From Pedobacter sp. Leaf250 (GTDB lineage Bacteria > Bacteroidota > Bacteroidia > Sphingobacteriales > Sphingobacteriaceae): a stretch of DNA of 64,000 nucleotides. Shown here piece after piece: positions 53,092 through 63,470 of the stretch. The stretch's first letter is position 1, and each line of letters starts with the position of its first letter. Location of the stretch: NCBI RefSeq assembly GCF_920984735.1, contig NZ_CAKLBU010000001.1, positions 186,001 to 250,000 on the forward strand. The letters are read 5' to 3'. The notes beneath the pieces were generated by a model. That model searched no databases, had not been told where the DNA came from, and was given only the letters and a program-made list of their open reading frames with translations. Both the position numbers and the translations under genes were made by a program.

Positions 53092-55230
53092 ATGAAAAAA
53101 AGTTACATCATTGCACTATGCTGCCTTTCTATGGCAGCGCCTGCTTCAGCACAGTTTGGAAGGCTGAAAAGCCTGGTTAGCAAAAAAGATAAGCCAGCTG
53201 CTGAAACTGCTGAAAATAACACTACAAATAATTCCGCTTCGCCTGTTGAGGAAGAGAAGGAAACCAATATCGCTGGTATTCCTGCAGCAGTAAAAAGCTG
53301 GAGCATGGATTATGATAGTAACATCGATTGGTTTAGGCTAAGTCCTACAGGAAGGTTGATAGCGGGTACTAATAACGGACTTTATGGCCTTGATCCCAGT
53401 ACAGGAAAAGTAGCCTGGAAACACGATTTCTTGAAAAATATTACTAAAACAAATTATAATCCCATCAGTAATTCGCCATTTATAGCCATCGTAACGGGGA
53501 GCATGTTTAATATGCAGCAAGTTATTTTAGATGTTAGTTCAGGAAAAATTATTGCCAATACCTCCGAATTGGGAATGAAGATGGTTAATAAAAGATATAC
53601 TGTTCCATCGATGGGCGGCATCCTATTTTCAGGATATTTAAATAATGCACCTTCGCTGGTTTTTATTGATGCGGCCACAGGCGAAAAAAAATGGGTATTA
53701 AGCAAAGTGTTTGATAGCAACAGCGAAGTAATGGTGGCTAAACCACTTGCTGATGGTAAAAATGCATTGTTATTGGCCACTAATAAACGTATTTACAAAG
53801 TGGATGTAAACTCTGGAAATGTAATATGGAAGGCAGATTTCAAAACCAATACGGACGAAGGAGTTTTGGCTACCGATTTGGCTGAGGAAGTAGAGGAGAA
53901 GGAAAGTACAAAGGCTGATGAGAAAAAAGGTGGTTTCATGAAATCATTAGGTGGCTTAGGTAAAGTTCCGGGATTAGGCGCAGTTGGGAGTGCGGCCGGT
54001 GCAGCAAATTCGGCAAGCAAAATGGGTGGAATGGGTGGAAGCATGAAAGATGGTATAGCCGTTTTAGCCGATGCAGCTTATGGTAAATTCTTAATTCTCG
54101 ATAATCAGCCAGGTGTGGTCTATTATTATTCAAACCAACAAATGTCTGCTTTTAACCTGAGCAGCGGTACGCAAACCTGGCAAGCAGTTAAATTTTCTGA
54201 TCCAGTAGCGCAGGTATTATATGATGAAAGAGGATTTCTAATTTCAACGGATGATAAGAGAGCAGAATTAATACTCCTGGATTATAAAACAGGTGTAGAA
54301 AAGTGGAAACCAGTTACCTTAAGAGGGCGCATTACAGCTTTAAAGTTAAAGGGAAGCAGTTTAGCTATCGCATCAGCGAAAGAGTCGGGGAATAATTTTG
54401 TAAATATCATCGATATCAATTCTGGTTCAACCGCTGCTAAATCCGATATGAAAGTATCAGGTTACATTATGGATATTAAGCAGAATAATTCAGGCTTAAT
54501 ATATAGAACCGACCGTGAGCTGAACATTCAGGATCTCGCGACTGGTAAAGATGTTTGGGCAAAATCATTAGCCTATAAAAGAGGTGGAATCGGGATTGAT
54601 AAAGGCAATACCACTTATTTTTTTGCCGACAACCAATTGTATTTTATGGATAATGAATCTGGAGATTACAAGCCCCTGGGCAAAAGTTTAAAATTCGGGG
54701 GCGATGAAACTCCTGCGGGAATTGAATTGCGTGAGAAAGGGATATTAGTGAGTTCTTCGCAAAATATGGCATTATTTGATTGGAATGGAAACCTTATTTA
54801 CCACATTTATCAAAAGGCACCAGGTACAAGTTTGGCCAATAAGATTATGAACATAACTGCTATGGCAGTTTCGGCCAGCAATTCTGCTGCGCATGGTTTT
54901 CAAGCTGGTTTATCCGGACCTAATACCACTTCCTACAACAGCAACATGGCTGCTTCAGATCGTTGGGCTAACTTAGGAAGTGCCGCTTTATCAGATATGA
55001 AACGTCGTTTTACGGCTTCGCAAGATGCGCTGAACTATAAAGTTATTTTAACCAATGTTCAAACCAGCGACGATAGTGGTTATGGATTGGTAAGGGTGAA
55101 TAAGGATACTGGTAAAATAGAAGGAAAAGTAGTGTTGAGCGATAAAAAGCCAGATTACATTGCAGATGATACTGATAATATGGTTTTCTTAAAAGACGGT
55201 AATAAAAGCATAATCGGATATAAATTGTAA
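53092..55230 (+). CDS. PQQ-like beta-propeller repeat protein, 712 aa
   Basis: The protein has a signal peptide (MKKSYIIALCCLSMAAPASA) and several PQQ/WD-type blades with the W-x-x motif (GLYGLDPSTGKVAWKHDFL, KVDVNSGNVIWKADFK, LDYKTGVEKWKPVTL, IQDLATGKDVWAKSL). A Gly/Ala/Met-rich insertion lies at about residues 280-320 (GGLGKVPGLGAVGSAAG, MGGMGG). BamB-like scaffolds and quinoprotein dehydrogenases share this fold; no catalytic Asp or disulfide for PQQ is evident, so a scaffold or sensor is more likely. It is last in the operon, followed by a terminator. Confidence 0.85.
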   Translation: MKKSYIIALCCLSMAAPASAQFGRLKSLVSKKDKPAAETAENNTTNNSASPVEEEKETNIAGIPAAVKSWSMDYDSNIDWFRLSPTGRLIAGTNNGLYGLDPSTGKVAWKHDFLKNITKTNYNPISNSPFIAIVTGSMFNMQQVILDVSSGKIIANTSELGMKMVNKRYTVPSMGGILFSGYLNNAPSLVFIDAATGEKKWVLSKVFDSNSEVMVAKPLADGKNALLLATNKRIYKVDVNSGNVIWKADFKTNTDEGVLATDLAEEVEEKESTKADEKKGGFMKSLGGLGKVPGLGAVGSAAGAANSASKMGGMGGSMKDGIAVLADAAYGKFLILDNQPGVVYYYSNQQMSAFNLSSGTQTWQAVKFSDPVAQVLYDERGFLISTDDKRAELILLDYKTGVEKWKPVTLRGRITALKLKGSSLAIASAKESGNNFVNIIDINSGSTAAKSDMKVSGYIMDIKQNNSGLIYRTDRELNIQDLATGKDVWAKSLAYKRGGIGIDKGNTTYFFADNQLYFMDNESGDYKPLGKSLKFGGDETPAGIELREKGILVSSSQNMALFDWNGNLIYHIYQKAPGTSLANKIMNITAMAVSASNSAAHGFQAGLSGPNTTSYNSNMAASDRWANLGSAALSDMKRRFTASQDALNYKVILTNVQTSDDSGYGLVRVNKDTGKIEGKVVLSDKKPDYIADDTDNMVFLKDGNKSIIGYKL

Positions 55231-55250
55231 ATCGCTCTCAAAAATTAAAT

Positions 55251-55282
55251 GCCCTTAAGATGGTTCTTAAGGGCGTTTTATT
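55251..55282 (+). terminator. Terminator of the lipoprotein/TPR/propeller operon
   Basis: GCCCTTAAG pairs with CTTAAGGGC around a 6-nt loop, then GTTTTATTT. It ends the plus-strand run and faces the convergent nuclease-family gene. Confidence 0.75.
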
Positions 55283-55306
55283 TGATAAGCTTATTTAACT
55301 TAAAAA

Positions 55307-56365
55307 TTATTTCTCTACTTCTGCATTAATTTTCTCTTCTGCCAATTCCTTATCTTCCTGAGTAGCCTCCGGTACATCATTTAAAATTTCTGCCTTTGGG
55401 TTATATTGCAGATCTACACACATTGGAAAATGATCTGAACCACAACTTTCTAATCTTTTTATCGAACTTAACGTAAAATCTGCAGAGCAAAAAATATGAT
55501 CTAAAGGAAAACGTAAGAAAAAGTATTTAGCGTTAAAGGAATTAAAGAAACCTCGTCCGCGTCTGGGATCGAGTAAGCCGCTAATTTTTCCAAATAATTC
55601 TGTTGTGTAACTCCAGGCCACATCATTTAAATCGCCCATCACAATTACTGGATGTTGGCTTTCTTTCGCTTTATTGGCAATTAATAAAATCTCTTTATCA
55701 CGCTCTGTTGATCTTGGATTTTCTTGTGGTACAGGAGGTTCTGGATGCAAACAAAACAATTGCACCAATTTACCAGATGGTAATTTAACCAATGTTTGAA
55801 TTGAAGGAATGTCTTTCTTTACAAGATAATTCACTTGCCCGTCTGTAAGTTCATATTTTGAGTATAGCAACATCCCATAAGTGTTTTCTAGCGGAACTTT
55901 TATTTGATGGGGATAATCATTGCTCAGAAAATCCATTTCTTGCTGCCACCACATATCGGTTTCTACCAGTAAAACCACATCAGGCTTACAAGCTGCAATG
56001 ATGGATAAATATTCATTTGCTTTTCTGTTTTCTTGGTAAACGTTACCGATAAACAACTTCAAATTGGAATTGCCTTTCTCCCCGGTTGAGCTAACAATCT
56101 GTTTTTTTCCAAGAACGGTAAAAGGAAATATAAGGTAAACGAGGTATAACAGATTTAGAATAAGTGCTATAAAAACGATTATGTCCTGAGTGGTTTTTGG
56201 AAACTCGAACAAAATAATGATGGTGATTAGCGCAACATTCAATATTAATTTCTGTAAACGTGGATATTCGAACACCCTGAATATCCAAAAATCGTGGCGT
56301 ACAAATGGAACTAATGTAGAAACTACTGTTAATATGCTTAAGTAAAAAAGTACTGCATGCATCAA
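55307..56365 (-). CDS. Membrane-anchored endonuclease/exonuclease/phosphatase family protein
   Basis: This 352-aa protein has three N-terminal membrane helices (MMHAVLFYLSILTVVSTLVP, LILNVALITIIILFEF, DIIVFIALILNLLYLVYLIF) followed by an EEP domain: KLFIGNVYQENRKANEY, CKPDVVLLVETDMWW (metal Glu), HPEPPVPQ, GDLNDVAWSY (Asp/Asn) and the C-terminal GSDHFPMCVDL (catalytic His). It could act on nucleic acid, phospholipid or inositol phosphate. The acidic, Lys-rich tail is unusual. It stands alone on the minus strand. Confidence 0.9.
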   Translation of the reverse strand: MMHAVLFYLSILTVVSTLVPFVRHDFWIFRVFEYPRLQKLILNVALITIIILFEFPKTTQDIIVFIALILNLLYLVYLIFPFTVLGKKQIVSSTGEKGNSNLKLFIGNVYQENRKANEYLSIIAACKPDVVLLVETDMWWQQEMDFLSNDYPHQIKVPLENTYGMLLYSKYELTDGQVNYLVKKDIPSIQTLVKLPSGKLVQLFCLHPEPPVPQENPRSTERDKEILLIANKAKESQHPVIVMGDLNDVAWSYTTELFGKISGLLDPRRGRGFFNSFNAKYFFLRFPLDHIFCSADFTLSSIKRLESCGSDHFPMCVDLQYNPKAEILNDVPEATQEDKELAEEKINAEVEK

Positions 56366-56560
56366 ATTTTGTATCGGTAAACGTACCGGGCGCTTTAGTG
56401 TTTAGTTTATAACCGATAAACGCATGCAATGCTTCTTTGTTTGTTTGCTTGATGGAATATTTAACTTCAAAAGATTTTAAGAGATAACAATTACTTAATA
56501 TTCTATTGATAATGTAATTTTATTACCTCTAAATGATTCAATTTTAATACGCTTAATTCG

Positions 56561-56568
56561 TATTTTTG
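56561..56568 (+). promoter_or_regulatory. -7 box of the ECF sigma factor gene
   Basis: TATTTTTG (exact TAnnTTTG) ends 5 nt before the ATG at 56574, implying a leaderless mRNA. The -33 tetramer at 19 bp spacing is not TTTG. Confidence 0.45.
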
Positions 56569-56573
56569 CTGAA

Positions 56574-57176
56574 ATGTCCCTTGATAATCTGAACGATAGC
56601 GAAGAATTAAGATACCTCGAGCACCTTAAAAGTGGACGAAGGGAAGGTTTTGATTTCATCTACGCTAAATACAGTAAAATGCTGCTGCCTAAAATGCAGC
56701 GGATGATTAAACTGAATGAAATTGTAGATGAACTTTTGCAGGATGTTTTTTTAAAGGTATGGTTGAACAGAGCAGATATAGACATTAATAAATCATTCAA
56801 GGCCTGGATTTTTACTGTGGCTCAAAATACCATTTATGCATATTACCGCAAACTGGCACTTGATGTGAAAATGCAAAAATACCTTTTGGAAACTTTTGCC
56901 GAATTTTACGATCAAACTGAAGATTACATTTTTAATAAAGAACGCGTATCATTATTAAATCAGGCGATAGACAAGCTACCAATCCAACGAAAAGAAATTT
57001 TTAAGCTCTGTAAAATTGAAGGTAAAACTTATCAGGAAACTGCCGAAATTTTATCTCTTAGCTCATCTACAGTAAGCAATCAATTGGTTAGCGCAACCAA
57101 ATATATCAAGCGTTATGTCTTTTTTCATTCTCAGGAATTTATTCTCTTTTGTATCGCTGCTTACTTAAAAAGATAA
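56574..57176 (+). CDS. RNA polymerase ECF-type sigma-70 factor
   Basis: This 200-aa protein has sigma region 2 (FIYAKYSKMLLPKMQRMIKL, DELLQDVFLKVWLNR, FKAWIFTVAQNTIYAYYRKL) and region 4 (LPIQRKEIFKLCKIEGKTYQ, SLSSSTVSNQLVSATKYIKR). It is of the Bacteroidota FecI-like group that works with a FecR anti-sigma factor and a STN-bearing SusC. It lies 59 bp before FecR, with SusC/SusD after that, so it should switch on this locus when the receptor signals ligand uptake. Confidence 0.95.
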   Translation: MSLDNLNDSEELRYLEHLKSGRREGFDFIYAKYSKMLLPKMQRMIKLNEIVDELLQDVFLKVWLNRADIDINKSFKAWIFTVAQNTIYAYYRKLALDVKMQKYLLETFAEFYDQTEDYIFNKERVSLLNQAIDKLPIQRKEIFKLCKIEGKTYQETAEILSLSSSTVSNQLVSATKYIKRYVFFHSQEFILFCIAAYLKR

Positions 57177-57235
57177 AAAATAAAAAAAAGTTTAAGCATG
57201 GATAGTGTGTTTCTTTCTCTCGAGCATATTATATA

Positions 57236-58390
57236 ATGACAACGATGGAAAAAAACACTTCAAAACCAGAATTATTCGAACAATTTTTAGCTGAAAAGAG
57301 CAATGCTGCTGAATTAAATCAACTTTTTGATTATTTCGGTCATGCTGATCAGCAAGAGCTTGAAGATTTAATTGGTACTGAATTGGAGAAAGATGCTGGA
57401 GCTGCCCATGTGAATGAACAAGAACACCGCTTAGAAACCATCCATTCGAAACTTGCTAAACAGCTGTTTATTAAACCTGAAGGTAAATTGATCAAAATGA
57501 TCAGATCAACTGGTATAATTAAAATTGCTGCAACCATTTTAGTAGTCGTTTCAATTGGATTAATCATTTACAAATTTTTGAACCCACCGCAACAAATTGT
57601 ACCAGGATCAGCTATTGCTACACTCCATTTCGATGGAAAAAAAGCTACGCTTGGAATTGCTAAAAATGGTGTGATTTATCAGCAGCATGGCATTCAAATC
57701 AGTAAAAAAGCTGACGGTTCTATTGTCTACATGGCTTTAAATGCCGATTCGGCAACGGCTTCTCGATTAAACACATTGGAAACGCCAAATGGTGGAGCAT
57801 ACAAAATTACATTGGGCGACGGCTCTATTGTAATGCTAAATGCCGGATCAAAATTAATTTTTCCTACAGATTTTCGCGGATCGGAAAGAAAGGTTTTTGT
57901 ACAAGGGGAAGCATTTTTCAATGTGGCTAAAAATCCGAACAAGCCATTTATTGTAGCCGTTGGCGGAAGCGAGATTAAAGTTTTAGGAACACAATTCAAT
58001 GTAAGCAGTTATCCTGAAACCGAAGGAATTGAAGCAACTTTATTAGAAGGCAGTATCCAGTTTTCAAATTCGAGTGGCCAGGTAATTTTAAAACCGAATC
58101 AACAGGTTTTGGCAGGCTACAGCAAGTTGGATGTAAGAAATGTTTCTGCAGAGGATTTTAATGCATGGACTAGAGGCGAGTTTTTGTTTAATGATGTGCC
58201 TTTGGCCGTAGTGATGCAAAAATTAGCCCGCTGGTATAATGTAGAAGTAGACCTGGCTACATTGCCAACGAAAAATCTTTACATCAAAATATCACGCAAG
58301 GCTGATATTGATGAAGTACTGGAGAACATTTCCAAAGCCACTGGCAATAAGTTTGATTTAAATGCGAATAAGATTGTATTAGAAGAGTAA
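57236..58390 (+). CDS. FecR family anti-sigma factor
   Basis: This 384-aa protein has a cytoplasmic N-terminal region that holds the sigma factor (residues 1-85), one membrane helix (about 88-110, IKIAATILVVVSIGLIIYKF), a periplasmic FecR domain (LETPNGGAYKITLGDGSIVML, FVQGEAFFNVAKNPNKPFIV) and a C-terminal DUF4974-type domain (FLFNDVPLAVVMQKLARWYN). The last two relay contact with the STN domain of the receptor. It is the middle element of the sigma/anti-sigma/SusC chain. MEKN at 57245 is an alternative start. Confidence 0.94.
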   Translation: MTTMEKNTSKPELFEQFLAEKSNAAELNQLFDYFGHADQQELEDLIGTELEKDAGAAHVNEQEHRLETIHSKLAKQLFIKPEGKLIKMIRSTGIIKIAATILVVVSIGLIIYKFLNPPQQIVPGSAIATLHFDGKKATLGIAKNGVIYQQHGIQISKKADGSIVYMALNADSATASRLNTLETPNGGAYKITLGDGSIVMLNAGSKLIFPTDFRGSERKVFVQGEAFFNVAKNPNKPFIVAVGGSEIKVLGTQFNVSSYPETEGIEATLLEGSIQFSNSSGQVILKPNQQVLAGYSKLDVRNVSAEDFNAWTRGEFLFNDVPLAVVMQKLARWYNVEVDLATLPTKNLYIKISRKADIDEVLENISKATGNKFDLNANKIVLEE

Positions 58391-58434
58391 GATCCCCGTC
58401 GTCGTCAATTAACAACCAACCAAACTAAATTTTT

Positions 58435-61400
58435 ATGACAAACCACTACTTTCGCTTCGTCCGATCGGGATGCGGCTATTTATTAAACTGGTCGGCATTT
58501 TTATGCATAGCGATGTTAATTTCGTTAAATGCTGAGGCGCAAACCAACCAGTACAGTTTCACTCAAGCGCCACTTAATACCGTAATTTCTCAAATTTCTC
58601 AAAAAACTTCGTACGAGTTTGTGTACGATGCTGAACTGGTGAAAAAGGCCAAACCCATTACTTTTAATTTGGCTACACCCGATATTAGAATTTTGATGGA
58701 TGCCGTTACAAAAGGTCAGGATTTTACCTACGAAATTAGCAACGGACGAACCATTGTACTGAAAGTTAAAAGTGACAATGTAGAAGAATATACCTTACAT
58801 GGTATGGTTACCGATAGTATTGGTGGACCACTTCCTGGAGCTTCAGTAAAATTAAAAGGAACTAACAGATATACCACAACAGACGGTAATGGGCATTTTA
58901 ATATTAATTTATCTAATACTTATAATACCATAGATATTAATTATATAGGTTATTTGTCTGAATTACAAAGGATTGATAGAAGTACAGCTCGAAATATCGT
59001 TACTGTTAAATTAAAAAGTAATGCTTCTTTACTAGCCGATGTGGTTGTAAATGGCTATCAATCTTTACCCAAAGAAAGACAAACAGGTTCATTTGCAGTT
59101 GTTGATAGTGCAACCTTAAACAGGCAAATTAATCCCGACTTATTAGCAGCCTTAGAGGGTAAAGTTGCTGGTTTGATGTATACCAAAAATCCTAATGGAT
59201 TGAGTGCAGATCAACCAGTATTAAGAGGTGTTGGTACTTACTCTGCTAATATAGGCACAAGCCCTTTGATAGTGGTAGATGGTTTGCCTTCAGAACTTAC
59301 ACTTGACCAAATTAATCCATATGATGTAGAATCAATTACAGTGTTAAAAGATGGTGCAGCAGCATCAATATATGGATCAAGATCTGGCAATGGCGTGATT
59401 GTAATTGCTACTAAAGGTGGAAAAGCAAAGGGTGTTAATATCACTTTAAATGCTGATTTATTTATCACAGGAAAACCTGATATAGATAAAATGCATTACG
59501 CATCTACAAGCGATTTGATAGATTACGAAACTGCAGTATACAATACTGAAAGAGCTCGTTTTACCACAACGGAGTCGATGTTTAGTGGCTATGGAAATGT
59601 AAATAATGGCACAGTAAAATATTATTCACCGCTTTACGAACTCTATCGTCAGCAAGCTACCGGAGCTATTACTACTAATCAATTAAATAGCACAATTAAT
59701 CAATTAAGGCAGAATGATTATATAAAAGATTACGTTGATAACGTTTGGCAAAATGAAGTAAGACAGCGTTATAACTTGTCCTTTAACTCTGGTAATGGAA
59801 AAAGTAGCAATTATCTGTCACTAAATTATGATGCATCGGATGAGCGCATGAAATATAACAACTCTGAAAACTTTAATATTTATAACAAATCTACGTTTAA
59901 CTTAAAAAAATGGTTAACCGCTACAATTGGAATAAATGCTTCATATAATACAAGTACAACAAGTAATTTTGATTATGCAAACTATCTGATACAGCCAAGA
60001 TATGCACAAATCACTGATGCAAACGGAAACCTGGTTTATTCCGACTATGTAAATTTAAATGATGGTTTTAGTTCATCTGGTGCTGTAAATGCAGCGGTAA
60101 TTTCAACTTTAAAGAATAACAGCAATTTCAAATCATTTGGTTTCAATCTTCTCGAATCGATGCAGGAGGGTTTAACTAAAAGTAAGGCAATTAATTTAAG
60201 AACATTTGCAAACTTAAAGGCAAATATTTATAAGGGCTTAAGCTATAGCATGCAGTTTCAATATGAAAATAGAAACGCCGATAGTGAATCATTTTATGAT
60301 AAAAATAGTTATAGAATGCGTTATGCCTATAATTATTTAACCAGTTATAATGCCGCAACTGGAATTTATACCCGTAATCTACCAGATGGTGGCAGGTATT
60401 ATCAACTCAATAGAAAAAGTAATAGCTATACCTTTAGAAATCAGTTAAGTTATGATAATAGTTTTGGCAAAGATCAGGAACATAATATTGCTGCAATTGC
60501 CGGGGTAGAGATGAGGCAAACGCTTACGCCAAGAACTTTGGAAACCGTAAGGTATGGTTATGATCCGGTTACTTTAAGTTCAACAACTCTCAATATGGCT
60601 ACTTTGAGTACCGCAGGTATAACAAGTTATATAGGAGGTACGCGTACATTAAGCGCGTTGGCAACCAAGCAAGAGCAAACTAAACACAGATACCTATCCG
60701 CTTATAGCAACATGAGCTATACTTTTCAGGGGAAATATAACTTAACCGGAAGTATTCGGGTAGATCAGGCAGACTTGTTTGGTGTAGATCCACAATATAA
60801 AAATCGTCCGCTTTGGTCGGTTGGTTTAGGTTGGAATGCTAACCGTGAGGAGTTTCTGAAAAACATAGAATGGTTAAATATGCTTAAGGTAAGAGCTACC
60901 TATGGAATAAATGGTAATGTTGATCAAGGCTCATCGCCATATTTAACGGCAACATTAAGAAATGATGTTTTATTCCCTTCGCTTCAATACACCAACATAT
61001 CAACACTCCCTAATCCTAAACTGCGTTGGGAGAAAGTTGCCTCAACTAACTTTGGTATCGATTTTTCGACCTTTAATAATAGACTAAGGGGTAGTATAGA
61101 TTTATACAGCAAATACAGTAGCGATTTATTGGTAAGTACAGAATTAGATCCAACAGTAGGAGCAATATCCAGAGTGCTCAATAATGGTGCATTAAGAAAC
61201 AGAGGTATTGAATTAAACCTTACAGGCGATTGGTACAAAACAACGGATTTAACATTTAGTTCGCAATTTGTAATTGGCTTTAACAAAAATAAAGTGATGG
61301 AAGTTAATACTGCTGCTCAAAATGCTTATTCATATGTAGGTGCACCAACTAATTACTTTTTTATCAATCAACAATTTAATTCTTTATATGCTTACCGATA

Positions 61401-62037
61401 TGGAGGTATGACAAATGGTTATCCATATTTTCTGGATGAAAATGGAAATTCTAACGTTACCTTCAACGCTACAGGTGTACCAACAGCAGTAAAAGATATC
61501 ACCAATACAAACGCTATTGTAAACATGGGATCTTTAACTCCATTATATTCAGGATCATTTAGCCAAAGGGTTAGCTATAAGAGCTTCGAATTGAGCGCAA
61601 TGTTGGTTTTCTCGGGTGGTAATAAATTGAGAAAAGATGTAACAGATTTATCATCGAACACGGTTTACGATCAGGATATTACGCAAAGATGGACAGCTAC
61701 TACAACCAGCGAATTACCGCGTCTATATGTTGATTATGCCAACTCGGCATTAAATTATGCATCCACCTTGAGTTCTTTATGGAAATATTCTGATGTTCAG
61801 GTACTAGATGCTTCTTATATCAAGCTACGTAATATCATACTATCTTATAATTTACCTCAACAAGTTAGCCGTTTAATTCACGTTAGTAATGTTCGTGTAT
61901 CAGGTCAGGTTAACAATGTATGGTATTGGAGTGCAGCAGGTGATGATATTGATCCTGAAACTTATTCTGCTAATTCTGGCACCAGATCATTACAAATACC
62001 TAAAACATTCATTCTTGGTCTTAATGTAACTTTCTAA
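58435..62037 (+). CDS. SusC/RagA family TonB-linked outer membrane protein with STN domain
   Basis: This 1200-aa receptor imports a glycan or peptide with its SusD partner. It has a signal peptide (to about residue 35, LNAEAQ), an STN domain (about 37-110, NTVISQISQKTSYEFVYDAE), a carboxypeptidase-regulatory-like domain (LHGMVTDSIGGPLPGASVKL), a plug with the SusC signature (VLKDGAAASIYGSRSGNGVI) and a barrel ending in FILGLNVTF. The STN domain matches the FecR/sigma pair upstream and marks a transducing receptor. The SusD gene begins 7 bp after its stop. Confidence 0.96.
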   Translation: MTNHYFRFVRSGCGYLLNWSAFLCIAMLISLNAEAQTNQYSFTQAPLNTVISQISQKTSYEFVYDAELVKKAKPITFNLATPDIRILMDAVTKGQDFTYEISNGRTIVLKVKSDNVEEYTLHGMVTDSIGGPLPGASVKLKGTNRYTTTDGNGHFNINLSNTYNTIDINYIGYLSELQRIDRSTARNIVTVKLKSNASLLADVVVNGYQSLPKERQTGSFAVVDSATLNRQINPDLLAALEGKVAGLMYTKNPNGLSADQPVLRGVGTYSANIGTSPLIVVDGLPSELTLDQINPYDVESITVLKDGAAASIYGSRSGNGVIVIATKGGKAKGVNITLNADLFITGKPDIDKMHYASTSDLIDYETAVYNTERARFTTTESMFSGYGNVNNGTVKYYSPLYELYRQQATGAITTNQLNSTINQLRQNDYIKDYVDNVWQNEVRQRYNLSFNSGNGKSSNYLSLNYDASDERMKYNNSENFNIYNKSTFNLKKWLTATIGINASYNTSTTSNFDYANYLIQPRYAQITDANGNLVYSDYVNLNDGFSSSGAVNAAVISTLKNNSNFKSFGFNLLESMQEGLTKSKAINLRTFANLKANIYKGLSYSMQFQYENRNADSESFYDKNSYRMRYAYNYLTSYNAATGIYTRNLPDGGRYYQLNRKSNSYTFRNQLSYDNSFGKDQEHNIAAIAGVEMRQTLTPRTLETVRYGYDPVTLSSTTLNMATLSTAGITSYIGGTRTLSALATKQEQTKHRYLSAYSNMSYTFQGKYNLTGSIRVDQADLFGVDPQYKNRPLWSVGLGWNANREEFLKNIEWLNMLKVRATYGINGNVDQGSSPYLTATLRNDVLFPSLQYTNISTLPNPKLRWEKVASTNFGIDFSTFNNRLRGSIDLYSKYSSDLLVSTELDPTVGAISRVLNNGALRNRGIELNLTGDWYKTTDLTFSSQFVIGFNKNKVMEVNTAAQNAYSYVGAPTNYFFINQQFNSLYAYRYGGMTNGYPYFLDENGNSNVTFNATGVPTAVKDITNTNAIVNMGSLTPLYSGSFSQRVSYKSFELSAMLVFSGGNKLRKDVTDLSSNTVYDQDITQRWTATTTSELPRLYVDYANSALNYASTLSSLWKYSDVQVLDASYIKLRNIILSYNLPQQVSRLIHVSNVRVSGQVNNVWYWSAAGDDIDPETYSANSGTRSLQIPKTFILGLNVTF

Positions 62038-62044
62038 TTAAAAG

Positions 62045-63469
62045 ATGAAAAAATATTCATACATCATAGCAATATTACTAGTAGTTCTGGTAACTGGCTG
62101 TAAAAAATATACTGATATCACTCCAACAGGTTCCATAGTAGTAGAAACCGCTGAGGATTATTACAAACTGGTTTCTTTACCAAATAGAGCTTATCCGATT
62201 AATAACTTTCAATATTTAGTTGATGATCAATGGATTAGGGAGTCTTATGTAATTGGTCAAAAAAAGAGCATCGACATCATTAATTTTACTTTTGATGATA
62301 CAGATGCCCGTACTAATTTGCTATCAGGATCATCCTTTTATAATCAAACCTATTCTTACATTAATCGATGGAATACAGTCATATCACTTGTAGATGGAAG
62401 TAAAGGTGATGATAAAATAAAGCAGTTGGCTAAAGCTGAAGCTAAAATTTACAGGGCCTTTGATCATTTTATGTTGGTGAACGTGTATGCGAAAGCATAT
62501 GATCCGGCTACTGCAGCTACAGATGGTGGCATTTGTATAATGGACAAATATGATCTTGAAGCAAAACCAATTAAATCAACTGTTGCTCAGGTATACGATT
62601 TTATTCAAAAGGATATTGAAGAAGCACTTCCTTATCTTCAAAAAGTACCTATTGATCCATACCATCCTTCTTTAGCATTTGCTTATGGTTTAAAAGCTAA
62701 AATTCATTTATTTAAGCATGAGTTTTCTTTGGCTAAGGAAGCTGCTCAAAAATCACTAAGCTATAATAATACGATATATGATTTAGTAGCATATAGCAAA
62801 TTAGGTGGGCCTAGTACGCTACCTGTTTTAGCAGGAGAAAATCAAGAAGTACTAAGCTTCATGTATATGACTGGATATACGGAAATGAGTTTTGCCTACA
62901 CATGTATCATTAGCCCGGAATTGGTTAAGCTTTTTGGAACAAATGATGCAAGATTTAATCTGTTTATGAATACCACAAGTACAAGTTTACTTGATCCAGG
63001 TGCTGGAACTGCATATTTTAGTGTTAACTACACAAAATTCTTTTATCCAACAGTTGGTATGAAAACCACTGAAGTATATTTGATGTTAGCGGAGTGTTAT
63101 GCCCGGGAAGGCAACCTTTTAGAAGCCATGGGTATAATAAATCAATTAAGGGCTAAACGTATTTTAAGTGGTACAATTGCCCTTACATCGCCAGGAACTA
63201 TAAAAGCAACTATGAACATTATTATCGAAGAAAGAAGAAAAGAATTGCTTCTTGGATTTCATCGTTTCTTTGATTTGAAAAGATTAAACAATGAGCCTGA
63301 TTATGCCAAAACAGTTACTCATACTTTTCCTATTGTGAATAAAACTGTTCCTCAAGTTACCTATTCTCTGAGCCCTAATTCAAGATTGTATATCATTCCG
63401 TTCCCATCGGGAGCAATGAAACTCAACCCTAATTTAAGATTAAACACCAACGAAACCCTTCCGTTTTAA
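62045..63469 (+). CDS. SusD/RagB family substrate-binding lipoprotein
   Basis: This 474-aa lipoprotein (LLVVLVTGCKKYTDITPTG, Cys ~19) has the SusD helical TPR-like scaffold: KAEAKIYRAFDHFMLVNVYAKAY, AFAYGLKAKIHLFKHEFSLAKEAA and the closing IIEERRKELLLGFHRFFDLKR with LYIIPFP. It caps the SusC barrel and binds the substrate. It is slightly shorter than typical glycan-binding SusDs, which is common when the partner is a peptide or unknown substrate. The metalloprotease gene starts 1 bp after its stop. Confidence 0.95.
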   Translation: MKKYSYIIAILLVVLVTGCKKYTDITPTGSIVVETAEDYYKLVSLPNRAYPINNFQYLVDDQWIRESYVIGQKKSIDIINFTFDDTDARTNLLSGSSFYNQTYSYINRWNTVISLVDGSKGDDKIKQLAKAEAKIYRAFDHFMLVNVYAKAYDPATAATDGGICIMDKYDLEAKPIKSTVAQVYDFIQKDIEEALPYLQKVPIDPYHPSLAFAYGLKAKIHLFKHEFSLAKEAAQKSLSYNNTIYDLVAYSKLGGPSTLPVLAGENQEVLSFMYMTGYTEMSFAYTCIISPELVKLFGTNDARFNLFMNTTSTSLLDPGAGTAYFSVNYTKFFYPTVGMKTTEVYLMLAECYAREGNLLEAMGIINQLRAKRILSGTIALTSPGTIKATMNIIIEERRKELLLGFHRFFDLKRLNNEPDYAKTVTHTFPIVNKTVPQVTYSLSPNSRLYIIPFPSGAMKLNPNLRLNTNETLPF

Positions 63470-63470
63470 G

